Source: Paenibacillus sabuli (lineage in GTDB: Bacteria; Bacillota; Bacilli; Paenibacillales; Paenibacillaceae). Taken from it: a stretch of DNA of 64,000 nt. Positions 30,386-39,315 of the stretch are shown piece by piece. Made by a program: the position numbers and the translations under genes. Numbering within the stretch: the first letter of the stretch is position 1; each line of letters begins with the position of its first letter. The notes under the pieces are model-generated. The model was given only the letters and a program-made list of their open reading frames with translations. It was not told the origin of the DNA and ran no database searches. Where the stretch lies: contig NZ_JACXIZ010000019.1 in assembly GCF_014705605.1 (NCBI RefSeq), positions 62,001-126,000 of the forward strand. The letters run 5' to 3'.

Positions 30386-31444
30386 TCATTCGCGCATCGA
30401 GACGCCGCCGGGCTCGGCGCGGGCCGGCTGGCGCTGAAGCTTGTCCCAGATGCGGCGATGCATGCTCATGCGCGCGCACCAGGCGCGCGGCAGACGCGTG
30501 TAGCGCTTGCCGAGCTGGTAGCCAAGCCACTTGGCCGCCGATTCACCGATCAGGCGCGGCATCCAGTGCCAACGGCGCTCCCGGCGCAGCTGCTGCAGCT
30601 GCGCCCGGACGAGTCGTCCGCCCTCCTTGCCAACCTTGGCATACGGATAGATCCAGGCGTTGCTGCGCATCGACACGCCATTGTCGAAGAAGCGCCGGAA
30701 GTGCTGCGTCAGCGTGTACCCGTGCGAATGATACACCTGCGCCTCGGCGGCATAATGAATCGCATACCCGTCCAGCACTGCTGTCGCGGCCAGGAACAGG
30801 TCCTCGTTGAAAATGACCGGCGCCGCAAAACCGCCCAGCGCGTGGAAGCGGTGGCGCCGGACGGCGGCGCAGACGTTGGAGCAGAAAAATGTCTTGAGCC
30901 CGAGCCGCGGCAGATCGTCAGCGCGCTTGCGCTGCGGCTGCGCCGGATAATTAAAGGCGCGCGCCATCCGCTCCAGCGGGTCCGCGTCCGCATAGGGCAG
31001 CTGGCGCGCGTAAGCGCAGGCCACGTCCGCTTCCACGAGCGGCGCGATCAAATGTGCGATCAGGTGCTCGTCCGCCGGCATCGCATCCTGCGTCATGAAC
31101 AGCAGCACGTCGCCCTCGGCGCGTGCGGCCGCCATATTGCGCGTGCCGCCATGGTCGAATTCGGCTTGCGGCAGCTCCAGCACGATCGCGCCGGCACGCC
31201 GCGCGATGGCGGCCGTGTCGTCGCGCGAGGTGGAATCGACGACGATAATCTCCTGCGGCGCGTGCGTCTGGCGCTGCAAGCGCGTGAGCAGCTCGCCGAA
31301 GCGCGGGCCCGCGTTATACGTCGGGATGATGACCGATACGGTCGGCGTCGGCACCAGCATGGCCGTATGTGGCGGCAGTGTGGCATCAGCTTCATGGCGC
31401 AATCGGGACGGCGTCTGCGGCAATTGGCCTGTGTCAGTAGGCAT
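30386..31444 (-). CDS. GT2 glycosyltransferase, rhamnosyltransferase-like
   Basis: The 352-aa protein has a GT-A domain starting PTVSVIIPTYNAGPRFGELL, with IIVVDSTSRDDT, FDHGGTRNMAA (the HGGTRN motif frequent in rhamnosyltransferases) and FNEDLFLAA. C-terminal part is basic and may lie on the membrane (MPRLIGESAAKWLGYQLGKR). It overlaps the end of the priming transferase gene by 11 bases and is last in the rml operon, which supports dTDP-L-rhamnose as donor. Start is not certain; the first ATG lacks a good ribosome site. Confidence 0.85.
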   Translation of the reverse strand: MPTDTGQLPQTPSRLRHEADATLPPHTAMLVPTPTVSVIIPTYNAGPRFGELLTRLQRQTHAPQEIIVVDSTSRDDTAAIARRAGAIVLELPQAEFDHGGTRNMAAARAEGDVLLFMTQDAMPADEHLIAHLIAPLVEADVACAYARQLPYADADPLERMARAFNYPAQPQRKRADDLPRLGLKTFFCSNVCAAVRRHRFHALGGFAAPVIFNEDLFLAATAVLDGYAIHYAAEAQVYHSHGYTLTQHFRRFFDNGVSMRSNAWIYPYAKVGKEGGRLVRAQLQQLRRERRWHWMPRLIGESAAKWLGYQLGKRYTRLPRAWCARMSMHRRIWDKLQRQPARAEPGGVSMRE

Positions 31445-32840
31445 TTTTGTTCACGAAGCCTTTCACAATCGTCCGCAGGATAATCTTGAGATCGAAGAAG
31501 AAGCTCCAATTCTCCAGATAGAACAGGTCGTGCCCGATCCGGTCGGCGATCGAGGTGTCCCCGCGCAAGCCGTTGGTCTGCGCCCAGCCGGTGATGCCCG
31601 GCCGGATGTGGTGCTTGACCATGTAGCGCGGAATCTCTTCCTTGAATTGCTCGACGAAGTACGGCCGCTCCGGCCGCGGTCCGACGACGCTCATATGGCC
31701 GAGCAGCACGTTGAAGAACTGCGGCAGCTCGTCGATGCTCGTGCTGCGCAGGAAGGTCCCGAAGCGCGTGCGGCGCGGGTCGTCCTTGACCGTCCAGCGC
31801 GTATCCGCCGTCGCCTCGTCGGAGAGGCGCATCGAGCGGAACTTGAACATCATGAAGGTACGCCGGTTCAGCCCCATGCGCTCCTGCCGGAAGACGACCG
31901 GTCCCGGCGAGGTCAGCTTGATGCCGATCACCGCCAGCAGCATGACCGGCGAGGTCACGACGATCGCAGCCAGCGAGAACACGATGTCAAAGGCGCGCTT
32001 GAGCACGCGGTTATTCAACTCGTCGAGCGGGATGTCGCGCACGTTGATGAGCGGAATGCCCGCAAAATTGTCGAAGAACGGCCGCGCCGGCAGCAAATCG
32101 AAATAATCCGGAATGATGAGCGTCTTGGCCCCGGCCTTCTCGCACAGCGCGATGATGCGGGCGAACTTGCTGTGCGCCTCGAGCGGCAGGGCGATGATGA
32201 CCTCGTCGATCATGGCCTTGGCGAGCAGTTGCTCCAGATCGGACAGCTGGCCGCGAATCGGGCTCATATGGGCGGCCTCGGCGTCGTGCTGCCGGCGATG
32301 ATCGTCGAGGAAGCCGTACACCTCGTATCCCAGCTCCGGCTGCTGCTGGAGCCCTTCGTAAAAGCTGCGCCCCACCGTACCTGCGCCGAGGATGAGCACG
32401 TACTTCTTGTTGTAGCCCTTGCGGCGCAGACGCGCAAGCGACAGCTTCACGACGTAGCGATACAGGACCAGCGAGAACATATTCAGGCCGAAGAAGATCA
32501 GCAGGAACTCCCGCGAGATGTGAACCTCCTTGGCCGCGTACAGCATGCTGAGCAGACCGAGGAAGCTGAGTACCTGCACCTGGACGATCTTGACGATATC
32601 GCCGGAAAAGCTCTTGCGGCGCCGCGGCGCGTAAAAACTGACATAAAAGCCGATCAGCACGGCGGCGAAAGCATAAATTGTGCCCCAGAGCAGGTAGCTC
32701 TTGAACGGCAGCGTGTGGGACGATGGCAGCCAGCCGCTATAGAACTTGAGCCAATAGGCCACAAAAAAGACGGCCAACATACAGCCCAGATCGGATATTA
32801 TGTATAATTGCGTCAAAAAGCGCTGATTCTGCCGAAGCAT
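31434..32840 (-). CDS. Priming polyprenyl-phosphate glycosylphosphotransferase (WcaJ/WsaP type)
   Basis: The 468-aa membrane protein has four N-terminal helices, a CoA-binding-like domain (VLILGAGTVGRSFYEGLQ) and the C-terminal bacterial sugar transferase domain: FKFRSMRLSDEA, DELPQFFNVLLGHMSVVGPRPERP, HIRPGITGWAQTNGLRG and YLENWSFFFDLKIIL. Such enzymes move hexose-1-phosphate from a UDP-sugar to undecaprenyl phosphate and start glycan assembly; WsaP/WsfP do this in S-layer glycosylation. Start with GAGGAGGAG upstream. The sugar (Glc or Gal) cannot be read from sequence. Confidence 0.92.
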   Translation of the reverse strand: MLRQNQRFLTQLYIISDLGCMLAVFFVAYWLKFYSGWLPSSHTLPFKSYLLWGTIYAFAAVLIGFYVSFYAPRRRKSFSGDIVKIVQVQVLSFLGLLSMLYAAKEVHISREFLLIFFGLNMFSLVLYRYVVKLSLARLRRKGYNKKYVLILGAGTVGRSFYEGLQQQPELGYEVYGFLDDHRRQHDAEAAHMSPIRGQLSDLEQLLAKAMIDEVIIALPLEAHSKFARIIALCEKAGAKTLIIPDYFDLLPARPFFDNFAGIPLINVRDIPLDELNNRVLKRAFDIVFSLAAIVVTSPVMLLAVIGIKLTSPGPVVFRQERMGLNRRTFMMFKFRSMRLSDEATADTRWTVKDDPRRTRFGTFLRSTSIDELPQFFNVLLGHMSVVGPRPERPYFVEQFKEEIPRYMVKHHIRPGITGWAQTNGLRGDTSIADRIGHDLFYLENWSFFFDLKIILRTIVKGFVNKNAY

Positions 32841-32938
32841 CGGTCTCCTCCTCTCCCCGCCTCAGAGACGTAGCCAATCTATCATATGCCTCCTATTGTA
32901 ACAAAAAAAGTCTAATGAACCAACCCGGTTCGCTAGAC

Positions 32939-33877
32939 TTATTGTCGAAACGGCGCGGCGGCGCGCTTCAAAATGGCGCGGCGCTTGCGCAGCATGCGCG
33001 GCAGCAGCCGCAGGATGACCGGCCAGCACGCCAGCAAGCCGGGCTCGCGCAGCAAGATATAGCCGAGCTTGGCCAACTCGGCCGCGGCGAGCAGCGGCAG
33101 GCGCCACAGCCAGTGCCAGCCGAGTCGCTCGTTTTTGATCAAGACGAAGAAGCGGTTCTGATAGGAATGCCGCCGCACGAACAGCGGCATCGCCCGCCGG
33201 CCGCCCTTCTTCCAGCCGCGGTGGTGCCAGGCTCGCGCAGCCGGCACATAGCGCGCCGTCCAGCCGGCGTGACGGGCCCGCCAGGCGGCATCGACATCCT
33301 CCTTGTACGCGAAGAAGTCCTCGTCGAAAAATTGCCTCTCCTCCGCGATCGCCTCGATCATCGCGCGCTTGTACACCGCCGCGGCGCCGGACACGCCAAA
33401 GACGTCCAGCGGCGCCTGCCACTGCGAGGCCGGCTCGCCCGCGCCCAGGTCGTACGCCTGCCGGGTCGCGCGCAGCCCCAGCCCGGCGCTGTCCATGCGC
33501 TGCGGGTCCGCGCCGGCCAGCAATTGGCCGCAGGCGCTGCCTGCGCGAGGCTGCCGCTCCAGCTCGGCGATCGTCTCGCGCAGGTAGTGCTCGTGCAGGC
33601 GCACGTCCGGATTCAGAACGAGCACGTAGGGCGTATCGGTCTGGGCGATCGCTTGATTCTGCCCGCCGGCAAAGCCGTTATTCACCCGATTGCGCAGCAG
33701 CGTCAGGCGCGGACCGAGGTCCAGCGCTGCGATGCGCGCGCACGTGTCGTCGCAGGAGGCATTGTCAACGATGACAATTCGTCTCACAGGCGAGGACTGC
33801 CGCAGCACCGCGTGCAGGCAGTCCTCAATGTCGTCGGCGCTATTGTAGGTGACGATGCATACGCTCGCTTCGCTCAT
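32939..33877 (-). CDS. GT2 glycosyltransferase
   Basis: The 312-aa protein has SVCIVTYNSADDIEDCL, IVIVDNASCDDT, NNGFAGGQNQAIAQ and LVLNPDVRLH (DXD-like), the pattern of the WsaE/RfbF-like rhamnosyltransferase group of GT2, plus a basic C-terminal region with hydrophobic stretches. Its ATG overlaps the rfbD stop (ATGA), so it is coupled to dTDP-rhamnose synthesis. Acceptor unknown. Confidence 0.88.
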   Translation of the reverse strand: MSEASVCIVTYNSADDIEDCLHAVLRQSSPVRRIVIVDNASCDDTCARIAALDLGPRLTLLRNRVNNGFAGGQNQAIAQTDTPYVLVLNPDVRLHEHYLRETIAELERQPRAGSACGQLLAGADPQRMDSAGLGLRATRQAYDLGAGEPASQWQAPLDVFGVSGAAAVYKRAMIEAIAEERQFFDEDFFAYKEDVDAAWRARHAGWTARYVPAARAWHHRGWKKGGRRAMPLFVRRHSYQNRFFVLIKNERLGWHWLWRLPLLAAAELAKLGYILLREPGLLACWPVILRLLPRMLRKRRAILKRAAAPFRQ

Positions 33878-34767
33878 GAGGAGGGCGCCCCCTCATCGGA
33901 TGATCCCGGCTCGCCCAGCTCGCCGAGATACGCCGCCAGAGCCTCGCGCCACGGCCGCAGCGGCGTGAGGCCACTGCCGCGAAGCGCCAGATCGCCCAGC
34001 ACGGAGTACGACGGCCGCGGCGCCGGTCGCGGGAACTCCGCCGTGGTGCAGGGCAGCGCCCGCGTGCGGCTGCCGCTCAGCTCGAAGATCGCCGCGGCGA
34101 ATTCGTGCCAGCTGCAGCTCCCGGCATTGGATGCGTGGTAGATGCCGTACTGCTCCGTCTGCACGAGCTCGAGCAGGAACACCGCCAGATCGCGCGTGTA
34201 CGTCGGACAGCCGATCTGGTCGCGCACGACCTGCACCTCGTCCTTGGTCTGCGCGAGCTGCAGCATCGTGTTGACAAAGTTGGCGCCGTGCCGCCCGTAC
34301 ACCCAGGACGTGCGCACGACGAAGCAGCGCGGATGCAGCGTCAGCGCGAGGCGCTCGCCGGCCAGCTTGGTCCGTCCGTAGACGGTCTGCGGATTCGTCC
34401 CCGCATACTCGTCGTATGGCACGCTGCCGCTGCCGTCGAATACATAGTCTGTGCTGACATAGCACAGCTTGGCCCCATGCTCGCGCGCCGCCAGCGCGAG
34501 ATGGCGCGTCCCCGCCGCATTGACGCGCCAGGCCGCCTCGGGCTCCGCCTCGGCCCGATCGACAGCGGTATACGCCGCGCAGTGCAGCACCGCATCGGGG
34601 CGATGATGCGCGAGTACGCGGCGGCATGCCTCGAGCTCCGTGACGTCCAGCTCCGCGCGCGTCAGCGCCACCACCTCGATGCCGGGCTGCTCGGGCAGCA
34701 GCGCCAGCTCGCGGCCGAGCTGGCCGCCGGCGCCGGTGACGAGCACACTCAGGCCCGCGCGGCTCAC
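33874..34767 (-). CDS. rfbD: dTDP-4-dehydrorhamnose reductase
   Basis: Last step of dTDP-L-rhamnose synthesis. The 297-aa short-chain reductase has the nucleotide-binding VLVTGAGGQLGRELA, the CYVSTDYVFDG motif, the YxxxK pair in TVYGRTKLAGE and VVRTSWVYGRHGANFV. The GTG at 34765-34767 follows GGAGG by 6 bases and overlaps the rfbB stop (GTGA). The longer open frame upstream is the shadow of rfbB. Confidence 0.96.
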   Translation of the reverse strand: MSRAGLSVLVTGAGGQLGRELALLPEQPGIEVVALTRAELDVTELEACRRVLAHHRPDAVLHCAAYTAVDRAEAEPEAAWRVNAAGTRHLALAAREHGAKLCYVSTDYVFDGSGSVPYDEYAGTNPQTVYGRTKLAGERLALTLHPRCFVVRTSWVYGRHGANFVNTMLQLAQTKDEVQVVRDQIGCPTYTRDLAVFLLELVQTEQYGIYHASNAGSCSWHEFAAAIFELSGSRTRALPCTTAEFPRPAPRPSYSVLGDLALRGSGLTPLRPWREALAAYLGELGEPGSSDEGAPSS

Positions 34768-35816
34768 GCGCCGCCTCCCGGCGTGTCCGACGCGCCCGGT
34801 GCGGGCGGCGTTCCCGGCGACGCAGACGGCTGCTGCGGCACGCGATAGGCACCGGACCGCACGCGCGCCATCCACTCGCGATTGTCCAGGTACCAGCGGA
34901 TCGTCGCGCGGATGCCGCTCTCATAGTCGTGCTGCGGCTGCCAGCCGAGCTCGGCGCGGATTTTGTCCGCATCAATCGCGTAGCGCCGGTCGTGGCCAAG
35001 CCGGTCCTGGACGTGGTCGATCAGCGACTCCGGCTTGCCCAGCTCCTGCAGGATCGTACGGACGACCTGCAGGTTGTTGCGCTCGTTGCGCCCGCCGACA
35101 TTGTACACCTCGCCCGGATGCCCGCCGTGCAGCACGAGATCGATCGCGCGGCAGTGATCCTCGACATACAGCCAATCGCGCACATTGAGCCCGTCGCCGT
35201 ACACCGGCAGCGGCTGATCCTGGAGCGCACGCTCGATCATGAGCGGGATCAGCTTTTCCGGGAACTGGTACGGGCCGTAATTGTTGGAGCAGCGGGTGAT
35301 GTTGACCGGGAGGCCGTACGTCTCGTGATAGGCCCGCACGAGCAGATCGGCCCCGGCCTTGCTCGCCGAGTACGGACTGTTGGGCGCGAGCGGCGTCTGC
35401 TCCGTGAAGAGGCCGGTGGCGCCCAGTGTACCGTATACCTCGTCGGTCGACACCTGGACGTAGCGCTGCAGCTGCGCTTCCCGCGCCAGCTCCAGCAGCA
35501 CCTGCGTGCCCAGCACATTGGTGCGGACGAACAGATCCGGCTGCAGGATGCTGCGATCCACATGCGACTCCGCGGCGAAGTTCACCACCGCGTCCAGCCC
35601 CTCGTCAAAAAGCGAAGCGAGCGCCGCCCGATCCGTAATATCCGCATGCACGAAGCGATACTGCGGCAGCGACTCGACCGCGCGCAGATTGTCCAGATTG
35701 CCCGCATACGTGAGGGCATCCACATTGATCAGCTCATAGCCCGGATACGTCTTCAACAGGTGCAGCACGAAGTTGCTGCCGATAAACCCGGCTCCGCCGG
35801 TCACGAGTATCTTCAT
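34764..35816 (-). CDS. rfbB: dTDP-glucose 4,6-dehydratase
   Basis: The 350-aa SDR enzyme converts dTDP-glucose to the 4-keto-6-deoxy sugar. Motifs: KILVTGGAGFIGSNFVLHLL, FAAESHVDRSI, VQVSTDEVYGTLG and the active YSASKAGAD. The ATG at 35816 follows GGAGGGTG. The C-terminal 25 residues (Pro/Ala/Gly-rich) are an unusual tail that reaches into the rfbD junction. Confidence 0.97.
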   Translation of the reverse strand: MKILVTGGAGFIGSNFVLHLLKTYPGYELINVDALTYAGNLDNLRAVESLPQYRFVHADITDRAALASLFDEGLDAVVNFAAESHVDRSILQPDLFVRTNVLGTQVLLELAREAQLQRYVQVSTDEVYGTLGATGLFTEQTPLAPNSPYSASKAGADLLVRAYHETYGLPVNITRCSNNYGPYQFPEKLIPLMIERALQDQPLPVYGDGLNVRDWLYVEDHCRAIDLVLHGGHPGEVYNVGGRNERNNLQVVRTILQELGKPESLIDHVQDRLGHDRRYAIDADKIRAELGWQPQHDYESGIRATIRWYLDNREWMARVRSGAYRVPQQPSASPGTPPAPGASDTPGGGA

Positions 35817-35820
35817 GCGC

Positions 35821-36378
35821 TCACCCTCCGTAATCGAAATTCGCTTCGGCGTCGGCCAGCACCGGATGCCGCCGGTCCTTGTCGGACAGGATCGGCGCCG
35901 AGACCGGCCAATCGATGCCCAGCGCCGGGTCGTCCCAGGCGATGCCGCGGTCGTGCTCCGGCGAATAGAGCGCGTCCACCTTGTACTGCACCTCGCATCC
36001 GGGCGCCAGCGTGCAGAAGCCATGGGCAAAGCCCTGCGGCACGAGCAGCTGCCGGTGATTGGCGCTGCTCAGGATGAAGCCCTGCCACTGGCCGTAGGTC
36101 GGCGAGCCCCGGCGCAGATCGACGGCCACGTCGTAGATCGCGCCCATTGTGCAGCGCACGAGCTTGGTCTGCGCCTTGGGCGCGAGCTGGTAATGCAGCC
36201 CGCGCAGCACGCCGGCCTCGGCAGACAGCGAGTGATTGTCCTGTACGAACACATGGCGGATGCCGTGCGACAGGTAGGTCATCTGATTGTAGCTCTCCAT
36301 GAAAAAGCCGCGCGCATCGCCATGCACGGCCGGTTCAATCAGCTTCAGATCAGGAAGCGAGGTAGCATGGACCTTCAT
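35821..36378 (-). CDS. rfbC: dTDP-4-dehydrorhamnose 3,5-epimerase
   Basis: The 185-aa cupin-type epimerase has HGDARGFFMESYN, FVQDNHSLSAEAGVLRGLHY (catalytic His in LRGLHYQ) and VPQGFAHGFCTL. It begins after GGGAGG and ends 4 bases before rfbB. It is the third enzyme of the dTDP-L-rhamnose pathway; order rmlA-C-B-D matches S-layer glycan clusters in Bacillales. Confidence 0.96.
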   Translation of the reverse strand: MKVHATSLPDLKLIEPAVHGDARGFFMESYNQMTYLSHGIRHVFVQDNHSLSAEAGVLRGLHYQLAPKAQTKLVRCTMGAIYDVAVDLRRGSPTYGQWQGFILSSANHRQLLVPQGFAHGFCTLAPGCEVQYKVDALYSPEHDRGIAWDDPALGIDWPVSAPILSDKDRRHPVLADAEANFDYGG

Positions 36379-36417
36379 TCTTCTGGCCTCCCTTGACTTG
36401 CAATTGGTTGCGGGGGC

Positions 36418-37155
36418 CTACCCCTCCTTCTCCATAGCGGGCAGCACGATCTCCTGCGCGAGCGCGTGGGCGCGAGTGAGCGAGGCATGCGTGCCCGCAT
36501 CCGTCCACCAGCCCTGGAGGATGTCGTACGTCAGCTTGCCTTGGCGGAGGTAGGCGTTGTTGACATCCGTGATCTCCAGCTCGCCGCGCGCCGAGGGCGC
36601 CAGCGTGCGGATGATGTCGTAGACCGTCCGATCATACATGTATATGCCGGTCACCGCATAATTACTCTTGGGCAAGCGCGGCTTTTCCTCAATAGAGATG
36701 ATCCGGTCCCCGCTCAGCTCCGGCACACCGTAGCGCTGCGGGTCCGGCACCTGCTGGATGAGCAGCTTGGCGCCCTCGCCCTGACGCCGGAAATGGTCGA
36801 CATACGGCACGATGCTGTCGGCAAACACATTGTCCCCGAGAAGAACCACCAGCGGGTCGTCTCCCGTGAAGCCCTCCGCCAACCCCAGCGCCTGGGCGAT
36901 GCCGCCGGCCTGATCCTGCACCTTGTAGGTGAAGCTCACCCCGAATGCCGCCCCGCTGCCGAGCAGACTCACCACATCGCCCATATGCTCCTTTCCGGTG
37001 ACGATCAGGATGTCCGCGATCTCCGCCTGCCGCAGCTTGGCGATCGCATGATAGATCATCGGATACCGCCCCACCGGCAGCAAATGCTTGTTCGTCACTT
37101 TTGTCAGAGGATACAGGCGCGAGCCTGTGCCTCCGGCTAGGATTATGCCTTTCAC
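36418..37155 (-). CDS. rfbA: Glucose-1-phosphate thymidylyltransferase
   Basis: The 245-aa nucleotidyltransferase has KGIILAGGTGSRLYPLTKVT, VTGKEHMGDVV, LVVLLGDNVFAD and SIEEKPRLPKSNYAVTGIY. It makes dTDP-glucose from glucose-1-phosphate and dTTP. The start is a GTG, 9 bases after GGAGG. It is the short form (without the C-terminal extension of RmlA from enterics). First gene of the rml operon; a strong hairpin lies upstream at 37239-37275. Confidence 0.96.
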   Translation of the reverse strand: MKGIILAGGTGSRLYPLTKVTNKHLLPVGRYPMIYHAIAKLRQAEIADILIVTGKEHMGDVVSLLGSGAAFGVSFTYKVQDQAGGIAQALGLAEGFTGDDPLVVLLGDNVFADSIVPYVDHFRRQGEGAKLLIQQVPDPQRYGVPELSGDRIISIEEKPRLPKSNYAVTGIYMYDRTVYDIIRTLAPSARGELEITDVNNAYLRQGKLTYDILQGWWTDAGTHASLTRAHALAQEIVLPAMEKEG

Positions 37156-37238
37156 GGTGTGTGGCCTCCATGTTCTGTATTCACTGTACTCATTCTAGCA
37201 AAATGAACTCTTGGATGCACGCACGCTTCGAACAAATA

Positions 37239-37275
37239 ACCGGCGTAAAGAACTGCTAGTTCTTTAGACGCCGGT
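37239..37275 (-). terminator. Hairpin spanning the stop of the GT2 gene, upstream of rfbA
   Basis: On the minus strand an 18/16-base stem with a two-base bulge (37258-37275 with 37239-37254) and 3-base loop includes the stop codon of the GT2 gene and is followed by TATTTGTT. It is likely a terminator or attenuator between the AT-rich genes and the rml operon. Confidence 0.7.
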
Positions 37276-38164
37276 AGAGGGAGTTGTAAAATCGGCTTCC
37301 AAGCAAGCTTGCTCCAATCGAGGCCGCGGTTTTTATGGAATAGGGATAATTTTTAATAGAGTGCAAAAGTTGTTTTCTGCCCTTGCGGATTTCTCCTAAT
37401 AGGCATAAATTATGCCCATATGAGAACTGCAAACGTCCCATCTGTTTTTTGCCGGCCGCTTGAAACAAAGCTTTATGCTTTTTTAGAACAAGAGCATAGG
37501 CATCGACCAATTTGGATTGACTTGCAGATATGCTTTGTTCGGTGTAATGCACATGAACCAGCGGTTCATCCACAAGCAGAAAAGGATGCTTTTGCGAAAG
37601 ACGAAGGCATAGCTCCCAATCTTGAAAACGCGGCATATTCTCGTCAAAGCCTCCCACTTCCTCAAGTGCCGCTTTCGAAACCAATATGGTTTGGGTCGAG
37701 ATAAAATTGCCCAGCAGCAGCTCTTCGTGAATCATGCCGGATTTATTGATAATCGCCTTAGCCGGAATATATTCTCTTTGCTCTCCTCGGAAACGGTAGA
37801 AACCAGTGTATACCACTGTCTTTTTATCAAAAACAGCATTTTGGAGCGCTTGAACCTGCTTTTCCAGCTTTGTAGGCAGCCACTCGTCATCACTGTCTTG
37901 GAAAGCAATCCATTCTGATTTAGCGGCTAATATTCCGGTGTTTCGTGCGGCTGGCGCCCCCATGGTCGCAGCATGTGCAATAAGACGAATCCGCGGATCA
38001 TCAAAGGATTCCACAATTGAGCGCGTCCCATCTTTAGAAGCGTCGTCTACAATAATTAACTCAAAATGGGGATATGTTTGGTTTAAAATACTCGCAAGTG
38101 CATTTTTCACAGTGTGGACGCGATTGTAGACCGGCATCACGACTGTGAGGAACTGTTCTCCCAA
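37256..38164 (-). CDS. GT2 glycosyltransferase
   Basis: The 302-aa protein starts FLTVVMPVYNRVHTVKNALA and has LIIVDDASKDGT, GAPAARNTGI and FQDSDDEWLPTKLE, all classic GT2 GT-A motifs. The start is a TTG at 38162-38164 behind AGGTGA. C-terminal part is basic. It is the first gene from the left with lowered GC, marking the edge of the AT-rich island. Sugar and acceptor unknown. Confidence 0.88.
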   Translation of the reverse strand: MGEQFLTVVMPVYNRVHTVKNALASILNQTYPHFELIIVDDASKDGTRSIVESFDDPRIRLIAHAATMGAPAARNTGILAAKSEWIAFQDSDDEWLPTKLEKQVQALQNAVFDKKTVVYTGFYRFRGEQREYIPAKAIINKSGMIHEELLLGNFISTQTILVSKAALEEVGGFDENMPRFQDWELCLRLSQKHPFLLVDEPLVHVHYTEQSISASQSKLVDAYALVLKKHKALFQAAGKKQMGRLQFSYGHNLCLLGEIRKGRKQLLHSIKNYPYSIKTAASIGASLLGSRFYNSLYRRLKN

Positions 38165-38205
38165 AGCCTTTCACCTACTTCATCTAAATGCAAAAAAGGG
38201 ACTCG

Positions 38206-39315
38206 TCAGTCTGCTCTAACCAAGTCCCACATCGTTTGAAATTTCTTCTCCCAGTCTGCTTCTTTGGCCAGAGCCAATCGTTGATCTTTGTAATGGTCCC
38301 CCCATGCGAGAGCACGTTCGCACGCTTCGACAAAACGTACTGCATCATTCTCTGTATGCTCATAAATACCCTCCTCACAGTAATGCAAGGTGGAAGGGAG
38401 TCCGCATCCTACTACGGGGAGTCCTGCAGCTAAGTATTCAAAGAATTTAAGCGGGAAGACACCTTTATTGTATTCATTATCCAAATAAGGGAGAATACCT
38501 AAATCAAATTCACTTAAATACCGAGGAACTTCTGAAACATCTACTTCATCCATTTTTATTACATTTGGCTGGGACAATAATGATTTATAAGTATCTATTT
38601 CTTCTCCATATATCTTTCCAATTAAGGAAATTTTCCAATCAGGCCTCAACTTTGAAATAACCAACAAAAGATTGTAATTTAATTTCCATGACTTAAGACC
38701 TCCTATAAAACCGAGAGTCACTCCCTTGTTATTGTTTAATTCTGAGTTCACTAATTTTTTTTGAAAAAATTTATAGTTTACACCATTTTCAATAAGTATA
38801 GCTTCTTTCTGATGTTTTTTAATTATTTTTTTAAGTTTTAAGGAAGATGCAAAGCAAATATCCGCCCCACTAATTATATTTTCCTGCGTTTTCTTAATTA
38901 AATGACGCTTTAGACAATCCAGTCCTGTATTTGACTTCTCAGATTCTACCCAGAAGTCACTGCAGTCATAAATCACCTTATCCCACATAGTTGCATTTAA
39001 CAAAGAATCATAAATCGGGTATGTGTACCATAAGTAATTTCTACTATTTTTTTCATAATGATCCAAAATACCTCTTACAGCCTTTTTTTGAAAAATATAT
39101 TTCAATATATTTTTAGGATAAGTTGCCGTAAGTAAGAAGCTTTTTTTGTTATCTATTATATTCAATTCACCTATTTTAAATCCTATTTCCTTTGTTGAGA
39201 CAATAATTACTTTTGAAGTATTTTCTAAATTTTGTATGAATTGAACCAGACGGTCTCTTCTGTAAAAAATATTTTCATTGTTTTTTCCTGGAGTTATTAC
39301 AAAATGTGTGTTCAA
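38206..39315 (-). CDS. Glycosyltransferase, GT1/GT4-like (GT-B fold)
   Basis: The 369-aa protein has the GT-B two-domain plan: VTLGFIGGLKSWKLNYNLLL starts the second domain, and FDLGILPYLDNEYNKGVFPL followed by KFFEYLAAGLPVV is the nucleotide-sugar site typical of family 1/4 enzymes. The N-terminal domain is less conserved. A TTG start at 39313-39315 follows GAGGTGA. Very AT-rich, especially the first two thirds, while the last 60 codons are closer to the host composition, which may mark a recombination join. Confidence 0.82.
   Translation of the reverse strand: MNTHFVITPGKNNENIFYRRDRLVQFIQNLENTSKVIIVSTKEIGFKIGELNIIDNKKSFLLTATYPKNILKYIFQKKAVRGILDHYEKNSRNYLWYTYPIYDSLLNATMWDKVIYDCSDFWVESEKSNTGLDCLKRHLIKKTQENIISGADICFASSLKLKKIIKKHQKEAILIENGVNYKFFQKKLVNSELNNNKGVTLGFIGGLKSWKLNYNLLLVISKLRPDWKISLIGKIYGEEIDTYKSLLSQPNVIKMDEVDVSEVPRYLSEFDLGILPYLDNEYNKGVFPLKFFEYLAAGLPVVGCGLPSTLHYCEEGIYEHTENDAVRFVEACERALAWGDHYKDQRLALAKEADWEKKFQTMWDLVRAD

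Noticed and set aside
30386-37155. Reading the rml cluster as a teichoic-acid or spore-coat locus
   Set aside because: Spore-coat rhamnose (sps) genes would bring spsA-L type neighbours; instead there are a priming transferase, ABC exporter and SLH genes. Teichoic acid tagA/B/F-type genes are absent.
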